The notes below the pieces were generated by a model. It ran no database searches. It worked only from the letters and a program-made list of their open reading frames with translations, and was not told the DNA's origin. The position numbers and the translations under genes are program-made. A stretch of 64,000 nucleotides of DNA. Source: Anolis sagrei (Eukaryota > Chordata > Lepidosauria > Squamata > Anolidae). Of this stretch, positions 8,801 through 19,944 are shown piece by piece (positions within the stretch are counted from its first letter, which is position 1; each line of letters begins with the position of its first letter). The stretch covers positions 174,142,040-174,206,039 of the forward strand of contig NC_090025.1 in assembly GCF_037176765.1 (NCBI RefSeq), read 5' to 3'.

Positions 8801-11800
8801 GCTACTTGGCCGTGTTGGACAGGATCCTGTCATGAGGCAAGCAGAAGGGAAGAATCCTGTCACAATTTTCAGCCTTGCAACCAATGAGATGTGGCGATCA
8901 GGGGAAAGTGAGGTCTTCCAAGGAGGTGAGCATGAGGACATAATAGTGACCATGTATTACGAGTCCAAAAACTGTTCTGCATAAAACTTAATTAGGAAAT
9001 GTCTTGTCTGCTTCACTGTTTCAAAGTGTGTTACAACCACAGCTTGAAAAGGTTTCTTTTTTTGAACTATAGCTCCCAAATTCCCTGATCATGACAACTG
9101 ATTTGTGTTGGTTGGAGGATTCTGGGAGTATCTAAGCTCCCACTGTAACAATGTCAGTCCTTAATATGCATTGTACATTGCTCCCTACTCCACTTACTCT
9201 CTCAAGGCAAAAGCAGATATGCTTTTGGTTTGGAATTGGCAGCAAGGAAATGCCACCTTTTTCTTCTGATCTCAGACTTTAAATCCATAACATTTGAAGT
9301 TTCTCAATTCTCCTACATGTCTTCCTCCGTTCTTGAGCTTCATAATGCCTTTGGCATTTCATGACCTCTGCCATTGTTGCTTCCTGTGCTTTAGTCAACT
9401 CACTGTTGTGCAAGTGTTGGTGTACTTGCTCCAGGTAATGTCCAATAACATCTTCTTACCTAAGTGACTACACATCTTTCTTCACTATCACTTCACCTAT
9501 ACCATGTTTCTCCACTTTTGTTTTTTAGATGGTGATAAGTGTTCTTATCTAGAACTATTTCACTTTTTATTTCTATGCTATGTTAGAGGGGCAGCTAGCA
9601 AAGATGTTTGACCCAAATGAAGAAGGTTTACATCAGGGTTTTTAAGTTAGTTCCCTTCACTGATGTGCATGTAGATTGTACTACTTAACAACAACAACAA
9701 CTACAATAATAATAATATACTTTCTTTATATTCCACTCTATCTCCTCGAGGGGACTCAGATGGGATTACAGAATACATACTGTATATGGCAAAAATTCAA
9801 TCCCATTATACAATTAACGACAAAGACAGATAGTACATAGACAGAGGCAAGACTTCCCTCATTTTCATTTCCAGCATCTGGAGGCTGTGTTTGATTCAAC
9901 AATGTTATTGTTCAATTTTTCCCATTGCGGAGCCTGTTGTCTGTGGACACCTTCCTGATTGAATTGCCAGCATGTTTTTTCTGGGGTGCCTTTTACTGCC
10001 CCGCAAAGGCTGTACCTATTTATCTACTTACTTTGCTGTTTTCAAACTACTAAGTAAGCAGAAGCTAGGGCTGTCAGCGGGAGCTCATCCTGATCCATGA
10101 ACATTTTTCAGTCGGCAAGATTTTCTTTAGCTGGCAGTTTAACCTGCTGTGCTAGCCGTGGCCTCATTATAACCTCAAGGCGGTTTCCAACAAAACAGTA
10201 CACATAATATCATAAAACAAGTTAAAACATTAAAACAGTATAAAAACAGTAATAATTACTCTTAATAATAATAAATATTACTCTTATCAGTACTTTGAAT
10301 TTGTTTGTTTGTTTGTTTCATAACCTGTGCTTCATTCAACCAAGGTGACATCTCACAGAAGACAACGTGGCACCGAATCTCTGTGTTCAGGCCAGGGCTG
10401 AGAGATGTAGCTTATCAGTATGTGAAGAAGGGGTGAGTTCAACTGGAGCAGGAATGCTGAATAATTAGATCATAAAAATATAAGACCTTATTGCTAAAAT
10501 TCCTTTTATAAGATAACTTCAATTACCATTGTAATCAAAAAGTGTAAACTAGAATGCAGGATGATTGCCTGGATTATTACTAAATCAGGCAACTAACAGC
10601 TCCCCCCCACCCTCACACCCAGTTGTGAGCCATACTCCCATGGAAGCAATTGAATGTGGTCATTTATTGTCAAAACAACCTGAGCCATCAAATGTTATAT
10701 ACATGTTTGTACATGACTGCATACTGATGATTGACCACTTGGTAGAGATCTGCAGATTCTGATTCAGATGCCAGTCAGAATAAGACTGAATGTCATTTGC
10801 ATACTCTACCCCAGTAAACCAGCGATGAATGATGCTGATGATGATGATGATGATGATAATAATAATAATAAACTGATTTACTGTTGTGCATCATCTGTTA
10901 TGCTAGCATTTAAAGCACTGATTTAATTACAAATTGGGAACACCAAGGTTGAATGTTCCCATTAATCTGCCTGCTGTCTGTTTTTTGGCTCCTGACAGTG
11001 CTCGGATCTTTGTGGAAGGGAAGATAGACTATGGCGAATACATGGATAAGAACAATGTGAGGAGGCAAGCCACAACAATTATTGCAGGTAAAATTTTCTG
11101 ATGTCTAAGCGAGCAGATTTACCCAAATGTCGAGGCTTCATTTAGCTCTGTACCACTTGTATTTAGCCCAATCAGAATACAGGCAGTCCCGGGTTACAGA
11201 CAAGATAGTTTCTGTAAGTTTCTTCTTAAGTTGAATTTGTGTGTAAGTCTGAACAAGATAGATGCTTTTGAGCTGTGGTGTTGGAGGAAAGTTCTGAGAG
11301 TGCCTTGGACTGCGAGAAGATCCAACCAGTCCATCCTCCAGGAAATAAAGCCCAACTGCTCATTGGAGGGAAGGATACTAGAGACAAAGTTGAAGTACTT
11401 TGGCCACATCATGAGGAGACAGCAAAGCCTAGAGAAGACAATCATGCTGGGGAAAGTGGAAGGCAAAAGGAAGAGGGGCCGACCAAGGGCAAGATGGATG
11501 GATGGCATCCTAGAAGTGACTGGACTGACCTTGAAGGAGCTGGGGGTGATGACGGCCGACAGGGAGCTCTGGCGTGGGCTGGTCCAGAAGGTCACGAAGA
11601 GTCGGAGATGACTGAACGAATGAACAACAACAACAACTGAACAAGTATAGTATTTAAGTTTAACTCCAGCCAAACATATTAGTTTTGGATAGCACAGGTC
11701 AACACCCTGTAATGTTTGTTTTGCTGTCTATGCCCTGTGTAGATTTCACCTCACTTTCTGTCCCTGTGAGAGTCAGATTTTGAAAATTTTGTCTTGTCGT

Positions 11801-14030
11801 GGAAACAAGGATTGGTGAGAAAACTGCAGTAGAGGCAACGTTTTCCCATGATAACTCTTCCAGAAGTGAATTCCCCTTCCTAGGGGTAGATTTTCTCTCA
11901 CTTCCTGTTGTCTCACTCCCTGGATGCCTGTGATTCCGGGACTGCCTGTATTATCTTCAATATCTTGGCTGTTCCACTAGGTGTCACTGTTGGGTGCTAC
12001 TTTGGAAAAACCAAGCAAGGCTAGGGTGGAAATAATTGGTGTGTGCACATAACAGAGCTTTCTTTGTAAGCAACCCAAGAAAGTTAGGCTAGCCTCATCT
12101 GTTAAGTTTCCAGTGGGCAGTGAGAAGATATGTGGTACTTTAAGAAAAAAATCCATGAGGGGAAAATGCAAAAATGCATGCCAAAATTCAGATAGATTTC
12201 TATGAGGGGAATTTTAATAAATCTTACAAGCAGAAAATGTGGGATTCTGAGTGATGCACTGAAAGATAGAACTGTCAGAATCTCATGCTTTAGTGGGCAA
12301 GTTTGCACAGACGTCATAATGCAGTCTCCCCTAATTCCTTGGAAGATGTCATGGAAGACATTTCTCATCAGTCATGCTGGTTGGAAATGGTGCCTTCCAG
12401 ACTTCTTGACCTATTTGTTCGTGTGAGGCTGTCCTAATAAACACTGTTAAAAATGTTTTGCCAGGGAGTTTTGGATTATTTTCTCACTACTGGCAGAGGC
12501 CTCTCAGTCTGTGTTTGCTTGGAAGTGAGCTTTGCACGAAAGTTCAAAAATATAGCCAGAAATACTTGAATGTCTGGCCATGTCACTGATTACAGGTTTC
12601 CTCCCAATTTCCTACATTTTCCGTCCACCCACTTCAAGAGAGGTTTTTAGGGAGGGGAAAAAGACAGGGAAGGAATCAGATAAAAATAAATCCCTTTTTA
12701 AAAGACTAGAGTGTTGAAACCAGCATCCTGCTAATTATGAGTATTATAGTCTTTCCCCAATCTGGTGAACTCCAAAAACTGGACAAGATGGACTGGGGTT
12801 GCAGACCAACATATTTGGAGGGCACCAGGTTGGAGAAGGCTGCTTTGGGATAAATTCTTGAGAAAGCCTGTTTGCAAAACTCATGTTGGCTATTAAAGCA
12901 AGTTATATATGTTAGAATTTGGTGTGGTATTCACTGTTTGTAGCAGTCTAAAGATGGAGATGCAGTACTACTGACAGATTGCAGGCTGTCCCTAATAGCT
13001 GCAAAAATCATGTTGCATTTTCAAACATCAGACCTACTAGTTATGGCATCCTGCCTCAAAAAGACCCCTTGAGAGAGCAAAGAGCAGAATTAGAAGAGAA
13101 ATACAGTAGTCTTTATGCCAACAAAGTTGTAAGTCTGTCGTGTTAGCAGCAAACTTTCAGATACATCCAAGAAATATTACAGTTGTGTCTGCTTAAACAC
13201 ATAGCCATGTATGACATAGTGATGTCAAGTGTAAGGCTGAAAAGAATAGTCAGTTGTCCCAGGCAAAAAGCTAAGCAGCCTCTGTAATCCTTTATTGATC
13301 AAATTGCCCAGGGCTTTTGGGAGAAGAAATCCAAAACATCTGAAGAGTTTTCACAATTTGCACCTACACAGTGTCATGTATGGTTCAGCTCCTTGATTTC
13401 AGTAGTTTTAGCCAGACTTATCTCTGCATCAGGCAGCTGATAAATAATATACACGTATTGGAATATATGGTCTATCTATCTGCTAAAAAATTGTAAGCAA
13501 TAGCAACTTGCAAACCTAACTTGAAAGAAATTCAAAACACAAATCTTAGTGTATTAGAAGCTCAGATATGACTATATTAAGTAAAGGTAATGGTTTCCCC
13601 TGACATTAAGTCTAGTCGTGTCTGACTTGGGGGTGGCGCTCCATTTCTAAGCCGAAGAGCCAGCATTGTCTGTAGACACCTCCAGGGTCATGTGGCCAGC
13701 ATGACTACATGGAGTGCCATGACTTAAAGAGCCTCGCTGCTCTTTAAGTCTGGGAAGTGTGGCTTTTTAGTACAGCACTAGGTTCCAGGGTCAGTTCTGA
13801 CATCTCCAGATACAAATGGCATTTGGAGCAAGAAAAATCCCTTTTCCTCTGGGGAAAAAAAGTAGTAACATCATATTCAAATGGGATGCCTCCAAAATAA
13901 TAGGGCTTAATATCTGGTGTACACATACGTTTTAATGTGCAATTTTTCAAATTCTTGTATCTCTCTCATATTTTTTTCATTTCCAGATAACATTATTTTC
14001 CTGAGTGACCTTCTTAAAGAAAAAGAATGA
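5857..14030 (+). CDS. SSBP1: Mitochondrial single-stranded DNA-binding protein, complete six-exon coding region
   Basis: Joined coding exons 5857-5880, 8536-8602, 8785-8925, 10345-10432, 10999-11087 and 13987-14030 give 453 nt, a 150-residue protein plus stop. All five introns are GT-AG and the phases join cleanly. The protein is recognisable as vertebrate SSBP1 from stretches such as [54 protein letters not shown] and DNIIFLSD. The family forms tetramers with an OB fold that coat single-stranded mtDNA at the replication fork and stimulate Twinkle and Pol gamma. Residues 1 to about 16 are basic and lack acidic residues before HES, as expected for a mitochondrial presequence; the OB fold spans about residues 31-145, with tryptophans at 67 and 86. 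Human SSBP1 is 148 residues; the two extra residues fall in the STSTTP stretch before the OB fold. No defect is seen, so the gene looks functional. Confidence 0.97.
6027..6174. mobile_element. Harbinger-like MITE, single-unit copy
   Basis: A 148-bp element with imperfect terminal repeats (GGCCACCTCTACAC ... GTGTAGAAGGGGCC-like) and a TAA target duplication (6024-6026, 6175-6177). It shows what the 1325-3406 element looks like without expansion. Confidence 0.75.
6636..7712 (+). mobile_element. CR1 LINE, 5'-truncated, decayed
   Basis: It carries RT blocks in several frames: [21 protein letters not shown] (6777 on), then [38 protein letters not shown] and a terminal [21 protein letters not shown]. 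The catalytic pair reads FAEDT rather than FADDT. Several frameshifts and stops are present, so the copy is old. It lies in SSBP1 intron 2. Confidence 0.92.
7713..8535. other. SSBP1 intron 2, unassigned sequence
   Basis: AT-rich intronic sequence up to the exon 3 acceptor. No repeat or conserved element was recognised. Confidence 0.6.
8536..8602 (+). CDS. SSBP1: SSBP1 exon 3
   Basis: The acceptor AG is at 8534-8535 and the donor GTAAGT starts at 8603. The exon encodes [22 protein letters not shown] plus the first base of a serine codon. It covers the end of the presequence and the N-terminal arm of the mature protein. Confidence 0.95.
8785..8925 (+). CDS. SSBP1: SSBP1 exon 4
   Basis: Acceptor TTTAG at 8780-8784 and donor GTGAGC from 8926. 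The exon completes the serine codon and encodes the first OB-fold strands ([15 protein letters not shown], then [12 protein letters not shown]), ending in SEVFQG. It is the longest coding exon. Confidence 0.96.
8926..9685. other. SSBP1 intron 4, unassigned 5' part
   Basis: No coding potential. A possible small palindromic repeat is hinted by AACTATAGCTCCCAAATTCCC and GATTCTGGGAGTATC near 9065-9130, as in old DNA transposons, but it is too diverged to name. Confidence 0.45.
9690..9855 (-). mobile_element. L2-type LINE 3' tail
   Basis: (CAA)n/(AAT)n followed by TTTATATTCCACTCTATCTCC and GAGGGGACTCAGATGGG, the L2 tail in reverse. Confidence 0.6.
9990..10168 (-). mobile_element. Sauria-type SINE, old fragment
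   Basis: TGTACCTATTTATCTACTTAC, GTTTTCAAACTACTAAG, AGCTAGGGCTGTCAGCGGGAGCTC and TTTAACCTGCTGTG align by eye with the 5' half of the SINE at 44692-45016. The Bov-B-like 3' part is too diverged to see. Confidence 0.6.
10165..10275 (-). mobile_element. L2-type LINE 3' UTR fragment
   Basis: CCTCAAGGCGGTTTCCAACAAA followed by A-rich sequence resembles the start of other reversed L2 tails here (compare 39820). Confidence 0.45.
10345..10432 (+). CDS. SSBP1: SSBP1 exon 5
   Basis: The acceptor AG is at 10343-10344 and the donor GTGAGT starts at 10433. The exon encodes [15 protein letters not shown], then [15 protein letters not shown], the central OB-fold strands with the DNA-contacting tryptophan region. 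Upstream, the intron has an L2 tail and (TTTG)n close to the acceptor. Confidence 0.96.
10836..10872. repeat. (ATG)n(ATA)n microsatellite
   Basis: Compound trinucleotide repeat in SSBP1 intron 5. Confidence 0.95.
10999..11087 (+). CDS. SSBP1: SSBP1 exon 6
   Basis: Acceptor GACAG at 10994-10998 and donor GTAAAA from 11088. It encodes [14 protein letters not shown], then [15 protein letters not shown], which is nearly invariant across vertebrates. Confidence 0.96.
11180..11948. mobile_element. Tc1/mariner-type non-autonomous element split by a Bov-B LINE
   Basis: Starts CAGGCAGTCCCGGGTTACAG after TA (11178-11179) and ends CCGGGACTGCCTG before TA (11949-11950), giving 13-bp perfect terminal inverted repeats and a TA duplication. 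It has no transposase frame. Bov-B sequence (11258-11636) is inserted in it. A second copy of the family lies at 51884-52155. It occupies SSBP1 intron 6. Confidence 0.75.
11258..11636 (+). mobile_element. Bov-B (RTE) LINE 3' end
   Basis: The frame from 11264 encodes the Bov-B C-terminus: [51 protein letters not shown] and [13 protein letters not shown]. The frame is open to the stop and the tail is (CAA)n. Flanking CTGAACAAG at 11249-11257 and 11637-11645 is the target duplication. It is a 5'-truncated, fairly young copy. Confidence 0.93.
11951..13580. other. SSBP1 intron 6, unassigned sequence
   Basis: About 1.6 kb without a recognised repeat, RNA gene or coding exon. Confidence 0.5.
13581..13726 (-). 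mobile_element. Sauria-type SINE, 3' half only
   Basis: GTTTCCCCTGACATTAAGTC, AGTCGTGTCTGAC and CACCTCCAGGGTCATGTGGC match the Bov-B-like tail and body of the family. The tRNA-like 5' half is absent. It ends about 260 bp before SSBP1 exon 7. Confidence 0.85.
13987..14030 (+). CDS. SSBP1: SSBP1 exon 7 (last coding exon)
   Basis: The acceptor TTCCAG ends at 13986. The exon encodes [14 protein letters not shown] (its Asp codon completed across the junction) and a TGA stop at 14028-14030. The human C-terminus is very similar (LSDQTKEKE). Confidence 0.95.
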
Positions 14031-14145
14031 GGTGGTCAATTTTTGGACTTTTTTTTTTTTGCTGGTGTTTTTTCCCTAATTCTGTAATCATGTCAACCAA
14101 TAGTTTCTTTGCTCTGATTAAAGAAAGTAGATATTTTGTACTTTT
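14031..14145 (+). terminator. SSBP1: SSBP1 3' UTR and probable poly(A) site
   Basis: A variant poly(A) signal ATTAAA lies at 14117-14122, followed within about 30 nt by a T/G-rich stretch (14134-14165). This predicts cleavage near 14140. The end is inferred; no transcript evidence is available. Confidence 0.55.
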
Positions 14146-14397
14146 GAGAGCTGTGGGTTTATTTTGGAATCCCTTCCATCTTGGTTCACCACCCCTGCGA
14201 CATTCACACTTTTGACACCTGCATGTTTCATTATCAAGAGAAGTGAAAGCATGGCAAAGAGAAAAAATATGGCTTATTTTTCATTTCTCTAACACAACTG
14301 CTCTGTAACATCATGGATTTATATAGAGGCAATCACTCAGAATTACATGAAGAGAAGTTAACAAAGTTTTTGCAAAACACTTTTTTCCTCACGTTTT

Positions 14398-14545
14398 TGA
14401 AGCCTTTCATGGCCGGAATCACTGGGTTGCTGTTAGTTTTCCAGGCTGCATGGCTGTGTTCCAGAAGCATTTTCTCCTGACATTTTGCCCACATTTATGA
14501 CAGGCATTCTCAGAGGTTGACAGCCCTGCTTTTAAGCTAGGAAAA
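14398..14545 (-). mobile_element. Penelope-like element terminal fragment
   Basis: It matches the terminal segments at 36099-36245 and 37000-37142 through GGCCGGAATCACTGGGTTGC, GTGTTCCAGAAGCATT and TCTCCTGACATTTTGCC. Only the terminus is present. Confidence 0.65.
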
Positions 14546-16150
14546 ATGGCAGTGAAACATTAATATCTGAAGCAATAGACCTCAGTCCTATTGCTTGTCC
14601 CACCTAGAACAAATTGATTGAATCAATGGCTGGATTGGTAAGCCGGCACTTACATCAGTCCCATTGTTTCAGTGATTTTACTCTTAATTGGGACTACCAA
14701 TTGTATTGAGGCTTTGTGTCGCTTCTGTCATGCTAGATAATAGTGGAGCTCAAGAGTTAATAGCATGTCTTGGTACAAAATGCTTTCTTGTGTACTTGTG
14801 CTACTCATACCTGATGAAATCTTTGGACTACACATCCCAGAATCCCTCACACAACATGGAGCTTTCCCAGGCTATGAACCCAATTGCTTTGCAGTCTTGT
14901 GGACTGCAGTGTTTGGATTTGGGGAGCTGTAGTCCAAAATAAATTTTCCATTTCCCCTTGATCAAGTCCCTATCAGATAACTGTTGTGTTCTTCGCACAT
15001 CTTGATCTTCATTGAGAATATTGATCATTGCACTTGATGTGATTGCTGTGGTTTTCTAAGACCCTGTTGTCTGGTGTCCCTTAACTGGGATGACAAGTGA
15101 TTGAAATGGTGACCTTCAGCCCTGTGCTGCCTTCTTCCCTTGGTGTTTTTTTGATAGACATGGCGATTGCAGCCCACGCTTGTCCTCAAAACTGCTTTCC
15201 TCTAGAAGCATGTTGAGATTCCTGATCTTTGATCTTCCTGTGTGCTTTGCGCTCAATGTTTGTTTATGGCTGAATTGTGCCATCCTTTCCGCATTGCCCC
15301 ATGGACCTATTCCCTTCTCCCCAGATTTTGTCAGGAGTACAGCTGTACCCACAAAATGATTCACCTTTGAAGTTTGGAAAACCACATGGACTGTTATAGG
15401 AACAGTGGCTAAACATACTGGCAGTGTGACTCAAAGTACTCTCTGGCCAATGGTTCCAAAGCATTATTGGGAAACATCAGGTTACATTTCTGTCCATTCT
15501 TTACCTGTTTAGCCAAACAAGAACCTTAATAAAAGTTTCATACACAAAGAGACAAAACACACAACGCTCTGGGATGCATCTTATTTGTCCCAGCCTTCCA
15601 AGCATTTCTGTAACACAGCAGTTGAGAAGTTGAGCTGTGAATACAGAAGTCCCTAGTTTGAATTCTAGCCTTGTAATGAACTCAATAAGTGGCCTTTGGT
15701 ATCCTACTTTTGCTTGTACATTCCCCCCATGTGCTCAAATGATAATGTCAAGTTAGCATATCACAGAGATGCACAATTTCGAGGAGTGCTTGCTGGATTC
15801 TCCAGAACCCACCAGGGATATCACCCTACATCTGCCACCAAATTCAGCACATGAAAGCTGAGTCAGGGTGAGCTCCTGACCTACAGCCCAGCTCTCCGCC
15901 CACCGAGCAGATTGAAAACAGCAATGTGAGTAGATAAAGAAGAACTGCATTAAGTGGAGGTACTTTAGGCACAGTGTTTAGATCAGAAAAAGGAGGCAAG
16001 TTTACGAACAAAGAAATCTCTTTGGCAAGGAGATGTTGCGACAGCACCCCCTGTTGCCAGAACCAAGCACAGCCTCCAATAGATGCCAAAAGATTGGGGG
16101 AAAGCCCATATATTTCTCTGCCTTGTCTGCCATGTCATTGTATAATTAGC
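14546..16150. other. Intergenic DNA, unassigned
   Basis: No gene recognised. Around 14820-14945, GGACTACACATCCCAGAATCC and GGGAGCTGTAGTCCAAA form a loose inverted pair, suggesting an old palindromic DNA transposon. A weak tRNA-SINE-like stretch lies near 15600-15720. Confidence 0.4.
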
Positions 16151-16154
16151 ATTG

Positions 16155-16240
16155 AATGTTTGACATATATGTGTTCTATAATCTGCCCTGAGTCCCGTTC
16201 AGGGTGAGAAGGGCGGAATATAAAGATTGTAAAACAAGCA
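16155..16240 (+). mobile_element. L2-type LINE 3' tail
   Basis: CTGCCCTGAGTCCCGTTCAGG then GTGAGAAGGGCGGAATATAAA, the classic L2 tail in sense orientation. Confidence 0.65.
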
Positions 16241-16365
16241 ATCAAGCTACTGCAGCCTCCATTTTAATCATCTGTGCTTCACAATCCATGCTAGGGATGT
16301 AAATGAAGTCTTGGAACCTTTGAAAATGCTATACACATACATATTTAGTGATAGTATTTAAATTA

Positions 16366-16580
16366 AGGAGCCAGCCGAGTGGTTTCAGCATTGGACTTAT
16401 GTCCCTGGATGTCAGGGCATAAATGCTCACTCAAGCATGGAGACCCCACTGGGTGACCTTGGCGCAAGTCACGCTCTCTCAGCCTCAGAGGAAGGGAACT
16501 GCAAACTTCTGAATCAATCTTGCCAAACAAAGCACATGATAGGGGCTCCATAAATAGCTTGAAGGCCACAGCAAATATTT
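16366..16580 (+). mobile_element. tRNA-derived SINE with RTE-like tail
   Basis: AGCCGAGTGGTTTCAGCATTGGACT is a tRNA-like head. The body has ACTGGGTGACCTTGGCGCAAG, TCTCAGCCTCAGAGGAAGG and CTTGCCAAACAAAGCACATG, and the end is CTTGAAGGCCACAGCAA. The same SINE type occurs at 21949, 34240 and probably 45660. Confidence 0.75.
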
Positions 16581-16703
16581 AAGCATTGTTTTTCTTCCCC
16601 TGTCTCTTAAAGGCATAGAACTTATGGAAGCTAAACTGGTTAGCTTTACTTGGGTTTGCAGAGCTCTTATCATTTCATATTCTTCATAAGAAATAATATC
16701 CAA

Positions 16704-16717
16704 GGGGGGGGGGGGGG
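16704..16717. repeat. Homopolymer G(14)
   Basis: Fourteen consecutive G residues, a possible assembly or sequencing weak point. Confidence 0.98.
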
Positions 16718-16849
16718 AGGGATAAGGTTATCCAAAATCTAAAAGCATAGAGACATTGATCATGCATGCACACAAGCACACACACGGCGAAATATCATCA
16801 AACAAGCTTCAAGTCTTTGGTCTTCCATCACTTCTCATGTCCACTTGTC

Positions 16850-16923
16850 ATATAACACTTCCCTGAGTCGCCTTCAGGCTGAGAAGGGTGGGATAAAAGT
16901 GTAGTAAATAAATAAATAAATAA
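16850..16923 (+). mobile_element. L2-type LINE 3' tail
   Basis: CCTGAGTCGCCTTCAGGCTGAG, AAGGGTGGGATAAAAGTGTAG and (TAAA)n tail. Confidence 0.7.
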
Positions 16924-17887
16924 CCCTAGAAGAATTTTAATATCAAAGGGTCATCCGTAGCACATAGCTGAAACTCTGGTACTAGCTTCCATAACATGTA
17001 GTGATTCTCCCAACTCGGACAACTTTGAAAGTGAACTGAGAAAATTCATGGATGGCTCATAATAAACATAAATTGCCACCAGTATCTAAAGCAAAATGTT
17101 AGGGAACATATGTAGGAGGTTGCTATTGTATTCATGTGAATTTCCCACAGGGAAATGACCGGTCACTGTGAGAAAAGAAGGCTGAACCTGATAGATTTTT
17201 TGTTTGACTCAGCAGGGTGGTTCTTATGGGCATAAATACTATTTTTAAGAATGCATTTTTCCATCAGCATTCTGAAATATACAACCTTGCAAAATATACC
17301 AGATGGGCCGGGTTGTTCCTATTTGTTGATGAAAGGTAGAGCTTTTCCCACCTTCAGATGGGATTGGCTTTCAACTCTCATCATTCTGGATGAGTAGCTC
17401 AGTTCCTGAAAATTGATGGAAGCTTGAGAATCTCTTCATGTAACAGAAAGAGTATCAATAACATCCTAGGTGGTTGTTCATACCTCTTATGTGCAGTGGG
17501 TGGGAATCATGGATTACAAACAAGTATCACAAAAAGGCTGGCTCATTGAAAATCTTCTAAATATGTACTAAATGTGTGGGCTGCTGATTGTATTATATTT
17601 CCTTTCATGCTGTTTTTACATTGGTAAACAGGTAATTGCTTTTTTAGATACGCATCTCTACGCAACCTGTTATTGCTGCAAATATGTAGCCAGTGCTCAT
17701 ATTTAAACCCTAGAGGTAAATACAAGGATTCAGTGATACATTGTGCCATTGGAGTGAATAGGCCGGAGCGTTCCTATGTGTGACTCCAAACATGCCTTTG
17801 ACTCACCAAGAATTCAAGTATTTCTATACTGGAAATTACTGAGAAAAAACATAATTTGGAAGTCAAAAGTGTCAGACTCAGTCCTTA
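16924..17887. other. Intergenic DNA, unassigned
   Basis: AT-rich sequence between repeat copies with no recognised feature. Confidence 0.5.
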
Positions 17888-18838
17888 ATTTTTATTGTTT
17901 ATTTGTTCAGTCACTTCCAACACTTTGTGGCCTCCTGGACCAGCCCACGCCAGAGCTCCCTATTGGCTGTCACCACCCCCAGCTCCTTCAAGGTCAAGCC
18001 AGTCACTTCAAGGGTATCATCCCTCCATCTTGCCCTTGGTCAGCCCTTCTTCCTTTTTCCTTCCATTTTCCCCAGCATCATTATCTTCTCTAAGCTTGCC
18101 TGTCTTCTCATGATGTGGCCAAAGTACTTCTTTGCCTCTAATATCCTTCCCTCTAGTGAGCAGTCAGGCTTTATTTCCTGGAGTATGGACTGCTTTGATC
18201 TTCTTGCAGTGCAAGGCACTCTCAGAATTTTCCTCCAACACCACAATTCAAAAGTATCTAACTTCCTTCACTCAGCCTTCCTTATGGTCCAGCTCTCGCA
18301 TCCATAGATTACTATGGGGAATACCATTGCTTTAACTATGCGGATCTTCGTTGCCGGTATGATGTCTCTATTCTTCACTGTTTTATCAAAACTGATCATT
18401 GCTCTCCTCCCAAGAAGTAAACATCTTTTGATTTCCTGGCTGCAGTCCGTGTCTTCAGTAATTTTCTCACTTAGAAAACCAAGTCTGTCACTGCCTCCAC
18501 ATTTTCTCCTCTATTTGCCAGTTATCAATCAGTCTGGTTGCCATAATCTTGGAGCTTTTTAGTGTTTAACTGCAACCCACCTTTTGAACTTTCTTCTTTC
18601 ACCTTGGTTATAAGGCTCCTCAGCTTCTCCTCACTTTTAGCCATCAAAGTGGTATCATCTGCATATCTAAGGTTGTTAACATTTGGTCCAGCAATTTTAA
18701 CTCCAGCCTTGGATTAATCAAGCCCCACATGTCGCATGATGTATTCTGCTTACAAGTTGAATAGGTAGGGTTAAAGTATCTAGCCCTGCCATACTCCTTT
18801 CCCAATCTTGAACAATCCCTGTTATCCTTCATTTTCAA
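17888..18838 (-). mobile_element. Bov-B (RTE) LINE, 5'-truncated, decayed
   Basis: On the - strand it encodes Bov-B RT fragments: a frame with MWCWRKILRVPCTARRSKQS (18246 downward) and [16 protein letters not shown], plus upstream pieces with the NLRYADDT-region equivalent near 18650-18700. Frame changes and stops break the ORF, so it is older than the copy at 11258. Confidence 0.9.
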
Positions 18839-18901
18839 AAAGATGCAGTAACAGGTGATGAGAAAGAGCAGTAGGATGGTAGATTTGTGATAGAGTATAT
18901 G

Positions 18902-19111
18902 TTTTGCATATAGAAAGGATCCAAGTACATAATGGTTGTTGGGTGTCCTGGAACCAAATCCCAGTGGATATCAAGGACCCACTGTACTACCCCCACATAC
19001 CAAATATTTTGCATATAGAAAGGATCCAAGTACATAATGGTTATTGGGTGTCCTGGAACCAAATCCCAGTGGATATCAAGGACCCACTGTACTACCCCCA
19101 CATACCAATGT
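18902..19111. repeat. 105-bp direct tandem duplication (two copies)
   Basis: TTTTGCATATAGAAAGGATC starts at 18902 and again at 19007. The two 105-bp copies are nearly identical, with one difference seen (GTTGTT versus GTTATT). The phrase CCAGTGGATATCAAGGACCC resembles the ends of Tigger/pogo DNA transposons, so the duplicated unit may be part of such an element. Confidence 0.9.
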
Positions 19112-19944
19112 GTTTGCCAACTGCAATTCCCATCATCCGCAACCAAAGGTGAAGAATGTTGGACATGGCAGATGAACAATATCTGGAAGACTGCACATTT
19201 CCCATCCCTGATTTAGAAAGTGGCAGGTTCTGACATGTTTTAACGAAACCAGCCTTAAACTGAAAGCCACTATATTGCTGTTTACTTGGACCTGAAGAAC
19301 AATGGAGGACTTTTCAACCTTGTCCTTTGAAGCTTAAGTCAGAGACCAAGCTGTTGCCTTCTGAGGTCACAGTGATAAAAGTCTTGAAATCATTCCAGCT
19401 TTCAAATGAATGTCACTTTGCCTTCTTTGGCTTGCTGGGTCCTTGAACTGTAAAGGTAACTCAGTTTTGATATTCAGGCCTGATGTGCAAACAATCCAAG
19501 GAGGAAGCAGCACAAACCCAAATAGCTTATATATACATGAATTTAGATACTTGGCCAACTGGGATTATGTTTCATTATAGCAAACATTGTATTAAACCAA
19601 ACAGTGGTGCCTCTCTCATGTTTTGCACTAGCCAGGGTTAAACCACCCTATTTGACCTAGTTGTGACCCATTTCAGCAGTTGTCCTGATAACCCAGCCAT
19701 ATTGATCAATCTGTCCCTTTCCTCAAAACTACATGAAGTTTAAAGACTGTGCTTCAAGACTGAGTTGGCCTCTGCTTCTTAGAAAGAGGTTAATATAGCA
19801 GAATTGGCTTCTTTGTGTGGGTGCAATATCATTCATAAGAAAAGGGAATGGATGATGACAGATGGGAGACCATATTTTTCTGAAGGGCAATGTTTCACCA
19901 GGAATAACTTGAGGTCTGTATGCTGGCAACAAGTGGGACTAGAG

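Noticed and set aside
15600-15720. Weak tRNA-SINE-like stretch (CCTAGTTTGAATTCTAGCC)
   Set aside because: Only a B-box-like phrase is visible; body and tail do not match the SINE families in the window.
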